DNA of 35,034 bases from CAZBYL01 sp964496275 (lineage in GTDB: Bacteria > Synergistota > Synergistia > Synergistales > Synergistaceae): NCBI GenBank assembly GCA_964496275.1, contig CAZBYL010000022.1:1-35034 (forward strand), written 5' to 3'. The translations under genes and the position numbers were made by a program. Within the stretch, counting starts at the first letter, position 1, and the number at the start of each line of letters is the position of its first letter. The notes beneath the pieces were generated by a model. The model ran no database searches. It saw only the letters and a list, made by a program, of their open reading frames with translations, and was not told where the DNA came from. Positions 24,461 through 33,454 of this stretch are shown here, one piece after another.

Positions 24461-24566
24461 GAACAAATAATAATGTATAAACGAAAAACGGCTTGATGCC
24501 GAACACTTTTCTATATTTTCTTTTACAATCGGGGACGAACAAGACTAGAGAGGATGCTGACGCAAT

Positions 24567-26099
24567 ATGAATAATGTAGTGCTTGACGGAAAAAGTTTGA
24601 CTATTGACAGTCTTATGTCTATAACGAGGGGACACGCTCCAGTATCGGCTTCTCAGGATGCAATGAAAAATGTTGTGCAGTCAAGAGCGCTTGTTGACAA
24701 ACTTGTTGCCGAAGGACGCCCTATGTACGGAATCAACACGGGGTTTGGAAAATTCTCGGACGTTGCGATCTCGGAAGATGAGATAAACCTTCTTCAGATA
24801 AATTTGATTCTTTCCGATGCAGCAGGTGTAGGCGCGCCTCTTCCCACTGATGTTGTGCGCGGAATGCTCGTCATGAGAGCAAACTCCCTTCTCAACGGAT
24901 TCTCGGGCGTTCGCCCTGTAATAGTGGAAACAATCCTTGCAATGGTCAATAAGGGCGTTCATCCGATAGTTCCTGAAAAAGGTTCTGTTGGTTCCAGCGG
25001 AGACCTCTGCCCGTTGGCACACATGGTGCTGCCGATGCTCGGACTCGGAGAGGCGGAATATCAGGGCGTTGTTATGGATGGCGGCGAAGCAATGAAAAAG
25101 GCCGGCATCCCGACTGTCGAACTGAGAGCGAAAGAAGGGCTTGCGCTGATTAACGGAACTCAGTGCATGACCTCTGTTGCGGCTCACGCTATGGCGGATA
25201 CCAGAATGGTAGTGAAGGCGGCAGACATTATCGGCGCCCTTACCTCAGAATCGCTCTGCTGCATTATAAATGCCTATGACCCGCGCATACAGACAATACG
25301 TATGCACTCCGGTCAGATAAACGTAGCCTCCAACATGCGACGTCTGCTTGAAGGCAGCGGATACACAACTCGCCAGGGCGAGGTAAGAATGCAGGACTCA
25401 TATTCACTCCGCTGTATTCCTCAGATTCACGGCGCAAGCCGCTTGGCTATAGATTATGTGTCCTCAGTGCTTGAAAACGAAATCAACGCAGTTACCGATA
25501 ACCCTGTCGTGTTTGTGGACAGCGGAGATGTGTTCTCCGGCGGAAACTTCCACGGTCAGCCTGTGGCAATCGCGGTCGATACTCTCGGTATAGCTGTTTC
25601 AGAACTGGGAAATATCTCGGAGCGCAGAGTGGCAAAGCTTATAGATCCCGCTTTGAACCACGGTCTGCCCGCATTCCTCGTCAAGACGGGCGGAGTCAAC
25701 TGCGGCTTTATGATTCCTCAGTACGCGGCAGCCGCGCTTGTTTCTGAGAATAAAGTGCTGGCTCACCCTTCAAGCGTAGACTCCATACCGACATCGGCGG
25801 GTCAGGAAGATCACGTGAGCATGGGAACGATTGGCGCACGCAAGGCGGCAGTAATGCTCAGCCACACGAGATCGGTTCTTGGCATAGAACTTATGAGCGC
25901 TGCTCAGGCGATGGACCTTCAGCCCAAGAAAGCCGCCATGGGTAAGGGAACGGCAGCGGCATACAAGGTTCTGCGCGATAAGATTACTTTTATGGAGAAC
26001 GACAGAGTCCTCTACAAGGATCAAAAAGCAGCCGCAGACCTTATAGCCGACGGCACACTTGTAGCCGCGGTTGAAGAAGCGATCGGAGAGCTTGCATAG
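24567..26099 (+). CDS. hutH: Histidine ammonia-lyase
   Basis: A 510-residue MIO-type ammonia-lyase that converts histidine to urocanate and ammonia, the first step of histidine breakdown. Visible: MYGINTGFGKFSD with the catalytic Tyr (residue 54), GSVGSSGDLCPLAHM (139-153) at the cofactor site, EGLALINGTQ (about 192), VTDNPVVF and GNFHGQP (about 310-330), and SAGQEDHVSMG (about 410). The cofactor-forming triad is Ser-Ser-Gly (143-145), not the usual Ala-Ser-Gly. The length is normal for HutH. The start ATG at 24567 has only a weak AGAGAGG upstream. hutU begins 8.8 kb downstream, so the pathway is split; both promoters carry the same direct repeat. Confidence 0.95.
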   Translation: MNNVVLDGKSLTIDSLMSITRGHAPVSASQDAMKNVVQSRALVDKLVAEGRPMYGINTGFGKFSDVAISEDEINLLQINLILSDAAGVGAPLPTDVVRGMLVMRANSLLNGFSGVRPVIVETILAMVNKGVHPIVPEKGSVGSSGDLCPLAHMVLPMLGLGEAEYQGVVMDGGEAMKKAGIPTVELRAKEGLALINGTQCMTSVAAHAMADTRMVVKAADIIGALTSESLCCIINAYDPRIQTIRMHSGQINVASNMRRLLEGSGYTTRQGEVRMQDSYSLRCIPQIHGASRLAIDYVSSVLENEINAVTDNPVVFVDSGDVFSGGNFHGQPVAIAVDTLGIAVSELGNISERRVAKLIDPALNHGLPAFLVKTGGVNCGFMIPQYAAAALVSENKVLAHPSSVDSIPTSAGQEDHVSMGTIGARKAAVMLSHTRSVLGIELMSAAQAMDLQPKKAAMGKGTAAAYKVLRDKITFMENDRVLYKDQKAAADLIADGTLVAAVEEAIGELA

Positions 26100-26135
26100 C
26101 AAGTTATAAAGCAGTATATCGTATGGCAGGAATCG

Positions 26136-26176
26136 CCGCCTTTTCTTGTTTTTAAGGAGAGGCGGTCTTTACTTTT
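26136..26176 (+). terminator. Terminator after hutH
   Basis: CCGCCTTTTC (26136-26145) pairs with GAGAGGCGG (26157-26165) around a T-rich loop, and is followed by TCTTTACTTTTT. It separates hutH from the regulator gene, which therefore needs its own promoter. Confidence 0.6.
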
Positions 26177-26394
26177 TACCGCCGCGTCACTGAGATGACC
26201 TTTGTTCAGCCGCAAAGACGGGTTGTTTTCGAAGCGCAGCCGCTCATGATAATTTTTGTTTGTTTCAAGGACTTTTAAAATAGCTGCTTAAATAAGGTGC
26301 GGAGATCCTCTTTTTATATTACAATATGAAAGATAGATTTTTCGCAGTTTGTTTGTGCCAAAAAAATCGTAGAGCGGGATAGAGGGAGGATTTT

Positions 26395-29300
26395 ATGTCT
26401 GTAAAAATCAAAGTTATCGGAACTCCTTTTATTGAAGTATCTGACGAAAAACTTCACTTCCCAATAAAAAAGGCGGAGGCTCTTGTTTATTACCTCGCCG
26501 TAGAGGGGACATCAAACAGGGAAAAACTTGCAGGATTGCTGTGGGGCGGTAAAGATGAACTTTCCGCAGACAACAATTTTAGGAATGCGCTGTACCTTCT
26601 AAGGAGATCCCTTCCTCACGATATGATAGTATCCGACCGCAGAATCGTATACTTAAAGGACGTCGAGACCGACTTGGGCTGTCTTGACCAAATTAAAGAC
26701 CCTTCCGTGCCCATATGTGCCGGGCAGTATGACGAACTTCTGAAAGGCTTTGACATACCGGAAAGCTCAGAGTTCTGCGAGTGGCTTGTCGTGGCACGTA
26801 TCAAAGTTAAGGACAGAGTAGCGGAAAATCTGAGAGCCCGCATCTCCGCCTGCTACGAAAACGAAGATGACGAGAACCTTCAAAGATCTTTGGAAGCTCT
26901 TCTTGACATAGATCCGTTTGACGAGGATTCAATACTTGAGCTTTTGGACCTCTACTGCAGAAGAGGCGTGGCTCCTCGTGCCATGTCGCTTTTCAGAGAC
27001 TACAGAAACCGTCTTAAGGAAGAGATGGGGCTCGAACCGTCAGCCAGAGCTGAGGAACTCTTCAAACGCATGCTCCTGCTTCCCAAAGAGGAGTGTGCCT
27101 CCGACAATCCTGAGCTGTTTTTCCACGGAAGGCAGGAAGAACAGAACCTTATTCTGAATAAAATAGAAATGCAGGGCAGGCGCACGCTTGTCTTCTTTAT
27201 AGACGGAGAGCCCGGTGTCGGCAAAACCTCGCTTGTAAACAAAATAGTCAGCCTTCTTGATTGCGAAAAAACAAGACTGTTTTCTACAATGTCGTACGAG
27301 GCGGGTATGGACTATCCTTATTCCTCTTGGAACAACCTTGTGTCACAGGCCGGAAGCTATGCGGAATCTTCACAGATGGATATATCAGACATCAACATGT
27401 CGCTTTTGGCCGGAGTTTTTCCTAACTTCCTGAGCGACAGACATCTTTCATATAATGCCGACCTGGTTAAAGTTTCGGAACGAACTCCCATAGTTATAGG
27501 ACGCTCGGTCAGCAGCCTTATTGCCAAAGTGTCCATGGGGAAACGTCCGCTTATACTTATGGAGGACTTGCAGTGGTTTGACACACAGTCTCACCACATG
27601 ATAGAAACCTTCCTCTCTACAATAAAAATACCGTCCGTTGTTTTCCTTACCTCGCGCCCCGAGAAGAGCGAATATGTACTTCGCAAACTCAACAGACTTG
27701 AGGAAACAGGAACGATTGATCTTGTAAAATTAGCTCTGAAGCCTTTTGACAAGGCAGAAACCAAATCCTTCTGCAACATGTTCCTAGGCGACAACAAACT
27801 TCCTTCAAAAGACGGAGAATATGTCTTTGCCGAGAGCGAAGGTCTTCCGCTCCTTGTCGTTGAGCTTATAAAAACACTGCGCGATAATTCGGGCGCTAAA
27901 CTTGAAAAATCGGGGCTTGGCGGAGTAATGCTTGCACGATTCGGAGAACTCTCAGAAAGCAGTAGGGAATTTCTTAGAATCCTCTCCGTATTTACGAACG
28001 GAGTGCAGGCGTCCACGATAATATCAATGCTCAGTGAAGAGGACAAAGGTTCCGCCTCGCTTGCCGCAGAAGAACTGCTCAAGAAACAAATGATAATAGA
28101 AGAAGAAAACATAAACGGACAGATAACGGTAAACTTCAAACATGCCAAGGTGAGGGAGTGTATATACGATTCCATTCCCGTGTTCCAAAGGAAGGCATAC
28201 CACAAAAAAGCGGCAGAGGCTCTGAGCAAAAAATATTCGCCGCATACGTGGAATCCCGAAATGAGCTCAGCTATCAGCTATCACTACACGAAAGCCGGAA
28301 TGCTTGCCAACGTGCTGAATCAGTATCTACGTGAAATGATATTTGACATCACTTTAAACCACGACCTATTCCCCATGATTCAGGACGATGTGCTTCTTTC
28401 GTGTAAGCTTCCGTTCAGCGACAGATCTGACACGGAAAATAAAATCAACGAGGTAAGCGGACTTCTCAACGACTTAAACCGCTCGTCCGACGGAGAGCCT
28501 GAGGTCCTCAGAATGGAGGCAACCTGCATGGAGCTCCGTGCGGGTTACATGGTAAGCTGGGGAGAGTACAGAGAGGGACGCCTGCTCATAAACAGAGCTA
28601 TGCGTCTTGCCAAAGAGCATGGGTTTGTAAATATACAAATGCACTGCCTGCAGCACCTTGGGCACCATTTTTTGCAGACAGACAACTGGAGCGCACTTCT
28701 ATCGACTGCACGGGAAATGCTGAACCTGGCTCATGATGAAGAGAGGGAAAAATACCTCGGTACGGCACTCCGTTTTATAGGTGTAGCCTACCAGATAAAG
28801 GGAGACTTCGATCGCTCCTGCCGCGTATTTGAACGCTCCGTGGAAGTATTCTCGGACTTGGCGCTTATCGGGAAAAAATACACGCTGAGCAGCCTTGCCG
28901 CCGAATGTTACATAGGCGAGAACTACCAGTGGCAGGGAGAATATGATCGTGCTATGGAGCACTACTCAAAATGTATAGATACCTGCGAAGAGAAGGGGCT
29001 CTTCTGGGGCTGCAGCCACTTCCACGCTCACATGGCAGATGTGGCTTTTGACATGAACGACATGGACCTAATGTACAAACATATATATGAAGGTGCGGCC
29101 ATATTTGAGAGGTGTCAGGGCGGCAGATGCGGCTCCGTTCTATACAGCCTAAAGGCAATCGCGGATGCTACCAGAGGCGACTATGACGAAGCTCTGCGCT
29201 CTATCGGGATGGGCGAGCTGCTCAGCGCGCCTATAAGAAAACATTCTTGGGTTGCCGTACACCTTATGGCAAAGGCATATCTCGGAGAAATGAAAGAACA

Positions 29301-29442
29301 GGGGCTTCTGCCTGATGCTTTTGGAAGAATACTCTTCAAGCCGGCAAAAGATTATGCCGCTGAGGCTGCCGAACGGTATAAAAAAATACACATAATGACG
29401 AGATATGAAGCATTAAAACAAAAATTCTGTCTGGATATATAA
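26395..29442 (+). CDS. Large SARP/BTAD-type transcriptional regulator with AAA ATPase and repeat domain
   Basis: A 1015-residue, probably cytoplasmic regulator. Residues about 1-95 form an OmpR-like winged helix of the SARP type (REKLAGLLWG...NNFRNALYLLRRSL). About 96-240 is a BTAD segment (FDEDSILELLDLYCRRG...EEMGLEPSARAEELFKRML). Then comes an AAA_16/STAND-type ATPase with Walker A GEPGVGKTS (about 272-280) and Walker B LILMEDLQWFD (about 384-394). The C-terminal 400 residues look like helical TPR-type repeats. There is no LuxR-type helix-turn-helix at the end, so DNA binding must be N-terminal. The ATG at 26395 follows GAGGGAGG. Being next to hutH, it is the best candidate to read the TTTGAY repeats, whose 11-base spacing is typical of SARP operators. 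The signal it senses is unknown. Confidence 0.9.
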   Translation: MSVKIKVIGTPFIEVSDEKLHFPIKKAEALVYYLAVEGTSNREKLAGLLWGGKDELSADNNFRNALYLLRRSLPHDMIVSDRRIVYLKDVETDLGCLDQIKDPSVPICAGQYDELLKGFDIPESSEFCEWLVVARIKVKDRVAENLRARISACYENEDDENLQRSLEALLDIDPFDEDSILELLDLYCRRGVAPRAMSLFRDYRNRLKEEMGLEPSARAEELFKRMLLLPKEECASDNPELFFHGRQEEQNLILNKIEMQGRRTLVFFIDGEPGVGKTSLVNKIVSLLDCEKTRLFSTMSYEAGMDYPYSSWNNLVSQAGSYAESSQMDISDINMSLLAGVFPNFLSDRHLSYNADLVKVSERTPIVIGRSVSSLIAKVSMGKRPLILMEDLQWFDTQSHHMIETFLSTIKIPSVVFLTSRPEKSEYVLRKLNRLEETGTIDLVKLALKPFDKAETKSFCNMFLGDNKLPSKDGEYVFAESEGLPLLVVELIKTLRDNSGAKLEKSGLGGVMLARFGELSESSREFLRILSVFTNGVQASTIISMLSEEDKGSASLAAEELLKKQMIIEEENINGQITVNFKHAKVRECIYDSIPVFQRKAYHKKAAEALSKKYSPHTWNPEMSSAISYHYTKAGMLANVLNQYLREMIFDITLNHDLFPMIQDDVLLSCKLPFSDRSDTENKINEVSGLLNDLNRSSDGEPEVLRMEATCMELRAGYMVSWGEYREGRLLINRAMRLAKEHGFVNIQMHCLQHLGHHFLQTDNWSALLSTAREMLNLAHDEEREKYLGTALRFIGVAYQIKGDFDRSCRVFERSVEVFSDLALIGKKYTLSSLAAECYIGENYQWQGEYDRAMEHYSKCIDTCEEKGLFWGCSHFHAHMADVAFDMNDMDLMYKHIYEGAAIFERCQGGRCGSVLYSLKAIADATRGDYDEALRSIGMGELLSAPIRKHSWVAVHLMAKAYLGEMKEQGLLPDAFGRILFKPAKDYAAEAAERYKKIHIMTRYEALKQKFCLDI

Positions 29443-29870
29443 ATGGAAGGATTATTTTATAAAAAAGACGCGGCACAGAACTATCACAAAATAGGCTGTG
29501 TTTGCTTATATTTGTTGCTGCTCCTAAAAACAGCCATGCCGCCCTTACTTATATCAAAAAACATACAAACTCTGCCGCGCAGCGGAGGAGCTTGATAAGC
29601 GCAGAATATCCCATATTCCTGATGATAACAGGCCCCAGGATATTTTACGCTCAAGTCTCGTTGCCCAATACTCAAACAAAACATTCCCCCTGATTAGATG
29701 AACAGGAGGAATGTTTGCAATCCTATAAGTTGTGAACAGGTACGGGAAGTGTGACTCTTGCGCTGCGCCAAACAACGGAATCCAATGAGCTTCCTTTCCG
29801 AATACCTCCCGCCACAGCAGCGAATACGGGTTGGAATAATATGTTTACTCCAAAAGGACACAATGAATTT
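29443..29870. other. Intergenic region between convergent regulator and SulP genes
   Basis: About 430 bases with no supported gene. Short frames on both strands lack ribosome sites and family features. The one clear element is the hairpin at 29680-29715; weaker GC-rich self-complementary stretches occur near 29572-29605. Confidence 0.5.
29680..29715 (-). terminator. Likely terminator of the SulP gene
   Basis: AACATTCCCCCTG (29680-29692) and CAGGAGGAATGTT (29703-29715) form 12 of 13 pairs. On the minus strand the hairpin is followed by TTTGTTTG. It is about 155 bases past the SulP stop, farther than usual. Confidence 0.6.
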
Positions 29871-31496
29871 TTAGCTGTCGATAAGTGCTTTGTCCACGCT
29901 CCAGTAAAAATTCTCCTCAGGCAGGATGTCGTTTATGTTGCAGCGAAGAAGCGTGTTCTTTACTTTATCCTGCATTCCGCACACCATCACCTTAACTCCA
30001 TTGTCCTGATTTCTTCTGATTATGTCCATAAAGGTCTGGGCACCCACAAAGTCTATTTGAGGAACTCCTCGCAGGGAAAAAATAAGCTCTTCACATTCGT
30101 CAGGAATCTCAGCCATCTTTGCCTTAAGTGCTGATGCGTTTGAAAAGAAAAGTATTCCGGTTATGTATACAACGAAAGTATTTTCTCGTTCTGATTCTAG
30201 GTCTATATCACTTGATTTTATTCTCTTATTGGAAACTTTTGAAAAATTAACATTTATTTCGACAGCTTTAGCGACAAAGAATATTATAGCAAATTCAATT
30301 CCTATAACAATCGCCACTGTCAGGTCAAATATGACGGTGCAGAACATTGTAACAAGGAACGAGATTATAGCTCCTTTGAATTTACTGCGGAATAATTTTT
30401 TTATGGCAGGCCATTCATTCATGCGCCATGCCGTAACGATAAGCACTCCTGCCAATGCCGCAAGAGGAAGCCTTGACATTATGTCGCTCAAGACAAACAT
30501 TGACGCCAAAAGTCCCACCGCATGAAAAACTCCTGTCAGTCTGGTCTCGCAGCCGGATTTGATTGCGACGCTCGTACGAGCGATAGCCGCCGTTGCCGGA
30601 ACGCCGCCGAAAAGCGGTATTATCATATTGCCTATCCCCTGCGCGATGAGCTCTTGGTTTGCGTCAAAGGAAGACTCTTTCATCTGAGATGCGCTGGCTC
30701 CGCAGAGCAGACTTTCAATCATTCCAAGAGACGCTATTGTTACTGCGGGTGATATAAGGGCAGGTATCTGAAGCAAATCTATGTCATGTATATTCAGCCT
30801 CAGATCCGGTAGGAGCGTCTTCGGAATGTTGCCTACTACGGCTATGTCAAATCCCATAAATTGGCTGAGTGCCGTTGCCGTGATTATCGCAACAAGCGAT
30901 GAAGGCACTTTTGCGTTCCATTTTTTAGGCCACAGAAACATTATGAATATTACCGTGAGACCTGTCGCAAGCGCCTGCGGATTTATATTAAAGCCCTGCT
31001 GAGTATATGACATAAACCGAGCTATTACCGTCGTACCCTGAGATGTTGTGCCAAAGAGACTGTCTATCTGGCCTAAGGCGATGATTACCGCGATGCCTGA
31101 TGTGAACCCGGTTATAACAGGCGCCGGAATAAGCGATATAAGCTTGCCCAGCCTGAATAGGCCAAGAAGAAGCAAAATAGTTCCCGCCAGAAAGCTTACA
31201 AGAAAGACTCCCTGAAGCCCGTAGCGTGAGACTATGATTGCAAGCACCGCTGTCATAGCACCGGTCGGTCCGGAAATCTGGAATGATGCACCTGAAAGGG
31301 TACTTATCACAAGACCTGCTATTATGGCAGTAATCAGTCCGGCGGCGGCGTCAGCTCCGCTGCCGACTCCGAAAGCGAGAGCCAAAGGCAGGGCAACGGC
31401 CGATACGGTCATCCCCGATGAAAAGTCTTTTAAGAGTTTTGCGGAATTATAGCCTTTAAACTCCTCACAGATTATGTTGGTAAAATTATTAAACAA
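29871..31496 (-). CDS. SulP-family anion permease with STAS domain
   Basis: A 541-residue SulP (SLC26-type) transporter. The membrane part covers about residues 20-410, with the family signature near the start (SSGMTVSAVALPLALAFGVG, then SGASFQISGPTGAMTAVLA). The C-terminal STAS domain (about 440-535) contains VVYITGILFFSNASALKAK and SLRGVPQIDFVGAQTF, where family members can be phosphorylated or bind partners. SulP proteins carry sulfate, bicarbonate or dicarboxylates, usually with sodium or protons; the substrate here is open. It is monocistronic, with a good promoter at 31539-31567. No TTTGAY repeat is present. Confidence 0.93.
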   Translation of the reverse strand: MFNNFTNIICEEFKGYNSAKLLKDFSSGMTVSAVALPLALAFGVGSGADAAAGLITAIIAGLVISTLSGASFQISGPTGAMTAVLAIIVSRYGLQGVFLVSFLAGTILLLLGLFRLGKLISLIPAPVITGFTSGIAVIIALGQIDSLFGTTSQGTTVIARFMSYTQQGFNINPQALATGLTVIFIMFLWPKKWNAKVPSSLVAIITATALSQFMGFDIAVVGNIPKTLLPDLRLNIHDIDLLQIPALISPAVTIASLGMIESLLCGASASQMKESSFDANQELIAQGIGNMIIPLFGGVPATAAIARTSVAIKSGCETRLTGVFHAVGLLASMFVLSDIMSRLPLAALAGVLIVTAWRMNEWPAIKKLFRSKFKGAIISFLVTMFCTVIFDLTVAIVIGIEFAIIFFVAKAVEINVNFSKVSNKRIKSSDIDLESERENTFVVYITGILFFSNASALKAKMAEIPDECEELIFSLRGVPQIDFVGAQTFMDIIRRNQDNGVKVMVCGMQDKVKNTLLRCNINDILPEENFYWSVDKALIDS

Positions 31497-31538
31497 GACA
31501 ATCTCTCCAAAGCAAAAATTTTATGCAAACGTTTTCCC

Positions 31539-31567
31539 AGTATCTCATATTTGCTTTAAATGGTCAA
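31539..31567 (-). promoter_or_regulatory. Promoter of the SulP gene
   Basis: On the minus strand TTGACC (31562-31567) and GATACT (31539-31544) are separated by 17 bases, about 45 bases before the SulP start. Confidence 0.6.
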
Positions 31568-31838
31568 ATTTAGCAAAACAACAGTGAAAATAACTGTTGT
31601 AGGTAAAACATGCCAGAGTTACAGAAATAGGGAAAAGGCGGCAGCCTCGACAGCAAACTGTCAAGGTTGAGGTGCAAAATGCAGATAGTATATAGAAGAG
31701 TCTACAAGTCTATATTATATTGAAGAAGTTAACATGGAGTGTTGGTTTTATGCAGGTCTTGATATTCTGTACACAAAAACAAATCCAGTGTCCGGCAGAT
31801 TCGCATCCGCTACCGAAAAGCGTATGTGATGAAGATAT
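31568..31838. other. Divergent intergenic region
   Basis: About 270 bases between the SulP and GGDEF promoters. It holds a short hairpin (GACAG-CAAA-CTGTC, near 31653-31666) but no open frame with a ribosome site. I see no further structure that I can name. Confidence 0.4.
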
Positions 31839-31867
31839 TTGACATTAGAAATGACTGTTTGTATTAT
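31839..31867 (+). promoter_or_regulatory. Promoter of the GGDEF gene
   Basis: TTGACA (31839-31844) and TATTAT (31862-31867) are exactly 17 bases apart, a near-consensus sigma-70 promoter about 70 bases before the GTG start. Confidence 0.75.
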
Positions 31868-31937
31868 CTATGAGTATTCTCCTTAATATTAAATTTTGGT
31901 ATGATTGCTGTGTATAGCGTGGACGGGGGCGTTTTTT

Positions 31938-33224
31938 GTGAAATACAAAATGGAGTTAGTTGCCTATCTTGTTATTCTGACACTATTTTCAGCAATAACA
32001 ATGTTCGCTCTGTACGAAAGCCGCAATCACGTTGCGGATGACTACTTCCGCAGTATGGTCTCCGGTGCGGAAGGACTGGCTGTTGTTTTGGCACGCACCA
32101 CCATTATTACGGACAAAGAATTTGAAGAACTGAAAAAACTTTCTTTTATAGATGCCCAGGACCATCCTCTCAATAAAGAGCTCGTCAAGCGTACAAAAAA
32201 CCTATACAACGTATGCAACATAAGATACGCATACCTAATGTCTCCTCTCTCTCCATCTGAGGTTAAGTACCATGTCGATTCCGAAAACGCTGAATTTTAC
32301 GGTACTAAGGCAGGTACCCCGCTGAATCTCGTCTGGCTTCTGGATGTACTGTGCGATGCCAATGACCTCAAAAAGACGGATACACCGCAAAAAAGAATTC
32401 AATACTACAAAGACATAAACAGATACTCCTTCATTCGCGAAGAACAGAAACGTGTATTGAAAAACAAAAAAAACGCCACGGAGCACACAGAGGATGAATG
32501 GGGAAACTTAATTACGGCCTATGCGCCAGTCTACACTGTTGAGGGCACTTTTGTGGGAATGCTCGGAATAGACATAAGTGCGGAGAGATATAAGTCTATA
32601 TGGTATAAATCCTACTCGCTGGTCATGGTTGCTTACGCGTTTTCGTTTTTTGTATTCCTCTTCCTGACTCTTTGGATATACCGCAAGTTCCGAATTGCTG
32701 ACAGACACGCCAAATACACCGATGCATTGACAGGGGCATACAACCGCAGATATCAGGAGGATATAATCCCTTCAATACTCTTTAAGCCTCCGTTTCGTGA
32801 TGCAAAATACATTGTCTTTGTTATGGTTGATATAGATTACTTCAAGAATATGAACGATACCTACGGACACGCTTTCGGAGACTGCCGGCTCAAAGCCCTT
32901 TATGGCTGCCTTAAGAATGTGATTGAACGAAAACAAGGGGTAGTTGTAAGGTGGGGCGGGGACGAGTTTATGTCTGTTCTGCCGGTAAATAGCTTGGAAG
33001 AGCATAAATCGCTTTTAACCGACTTGTGTGCGAGGGTGATGGAATATCGGGATGAGGGTGACGGTGCGCATGATGTAGGAATGAGCATATCCGCAGGTTC
33101 ACACATTATCGCCCGCGATAAGTTTGACATACATGAGTTGGAGCGCTACATAAACTCTGCCGACCGTGCACTCTACGAAGCCAAAAACAGCGGACGCAAC
33201 TGCTTTGTCATAACGGAAAGATAA
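31938..33224 (+). CDS. Membrane-bound diguanylate cyclase (GGDEF)
   Basis: A 428-residue protein predicted to make cyclic di-GMP from two GTP. The N-terminal membrane helix (about 5-27) is followed by a region of about 190 residues outside the membrane, likely a sensory PDC/Cache-type fold (it includes NVCNIRYAYLMSP). A second helix (SLVMVAYAFSFFVFLFLTLW, about 220-240) leads to the GGDEF domain. DALTGAYNRRY (about 260) opens that domain, and the signature RWGGDEF (about 338-344) is intact, so it should be active. The RxxD inhibitory site is not present just before the motif. The start is the GTG at 31938; the ATG at 31950 is an alternative. Its signal is unknown. Confidence 0.9.
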   Translation: MKYKMELVAYLVILTLFSAITMFALYESRNHVADDYFRSMVSGAEGLAVVLARTTIITDKEFEELKKLSFIDAQDHPLNKELVKRTKNLYNVCNIRYAYLMSPLSPSEVKYHVDSENAEFYGTKAGTPLNLVWLLDVLCDANDLKKTDTPQKRIQYYKDINRYSFIREEQKRVLKNKKNATEHTEDEWGNLITAYAPVYTVEGTFVGMLGIDISAERYKSIWYKSYSLVMVAYAFSFFVFLFLTLWIYRKFRIADRHAKYTDALTGAYNRRYQEDIIPSILFKPPFRDAKYIVFVMVDIDYFKNMNDTYGHAFGDCRLKALYGCLKNVIERKQGVVVRWGGDEFMSVLPVNSLEEHKSLLTDLCARVMEYRDEGDGAHDVGMSISAGSHIIARDKFDIHELERYINSADRALYEAKNSGRNCFVITER

Positions 33225-33454
33225 GGGGACACGAACTTCGGCGTCCAAGCAGCAGAAAATTTTTGAGAAAGCTCTTGCACGTTCATAGGCAAGAAGCGGC
33301 GGTGAACAGGCTGAAAACTTTTCTTGCGCTGCCGCAATCGCGATATGAAAATATTCCGTATGGTACCTCCGTACCCTTCGGATACAACACCAAAAGAGGC
33401 ACGACCCGTATTATGCGGATCGTGCCTCTTTTATATTTTTATAGATAATTGCTC
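33225..33454 (+). other. Intergenic region between convergent genes
   Basis: About 230 bases between the GGDEF stop and the end of the minus-strand ABC binding gene. A short frame at 33263-33448 has no ribosome site and runs into the terminator, so it is not called. Confidence 0.4.
33392..33432. terminator. Bidirectional terminator
   Basis: AAAAGAGGCACGA and TCGTGCCTCTTTT form 13 perfect pairs with A and T runs at the two ends, between the GGDEF gene and the convergent ABC binding gene. It can serve both. Confidence 0.93.

Noticed and set aside
26395..29442. MalT/LuxR-type regulator
   Set aside because: There is no C-terminal LuxR helix-turn-helix; the DNA-binding region is an N-terminal winged helix with BTAD.
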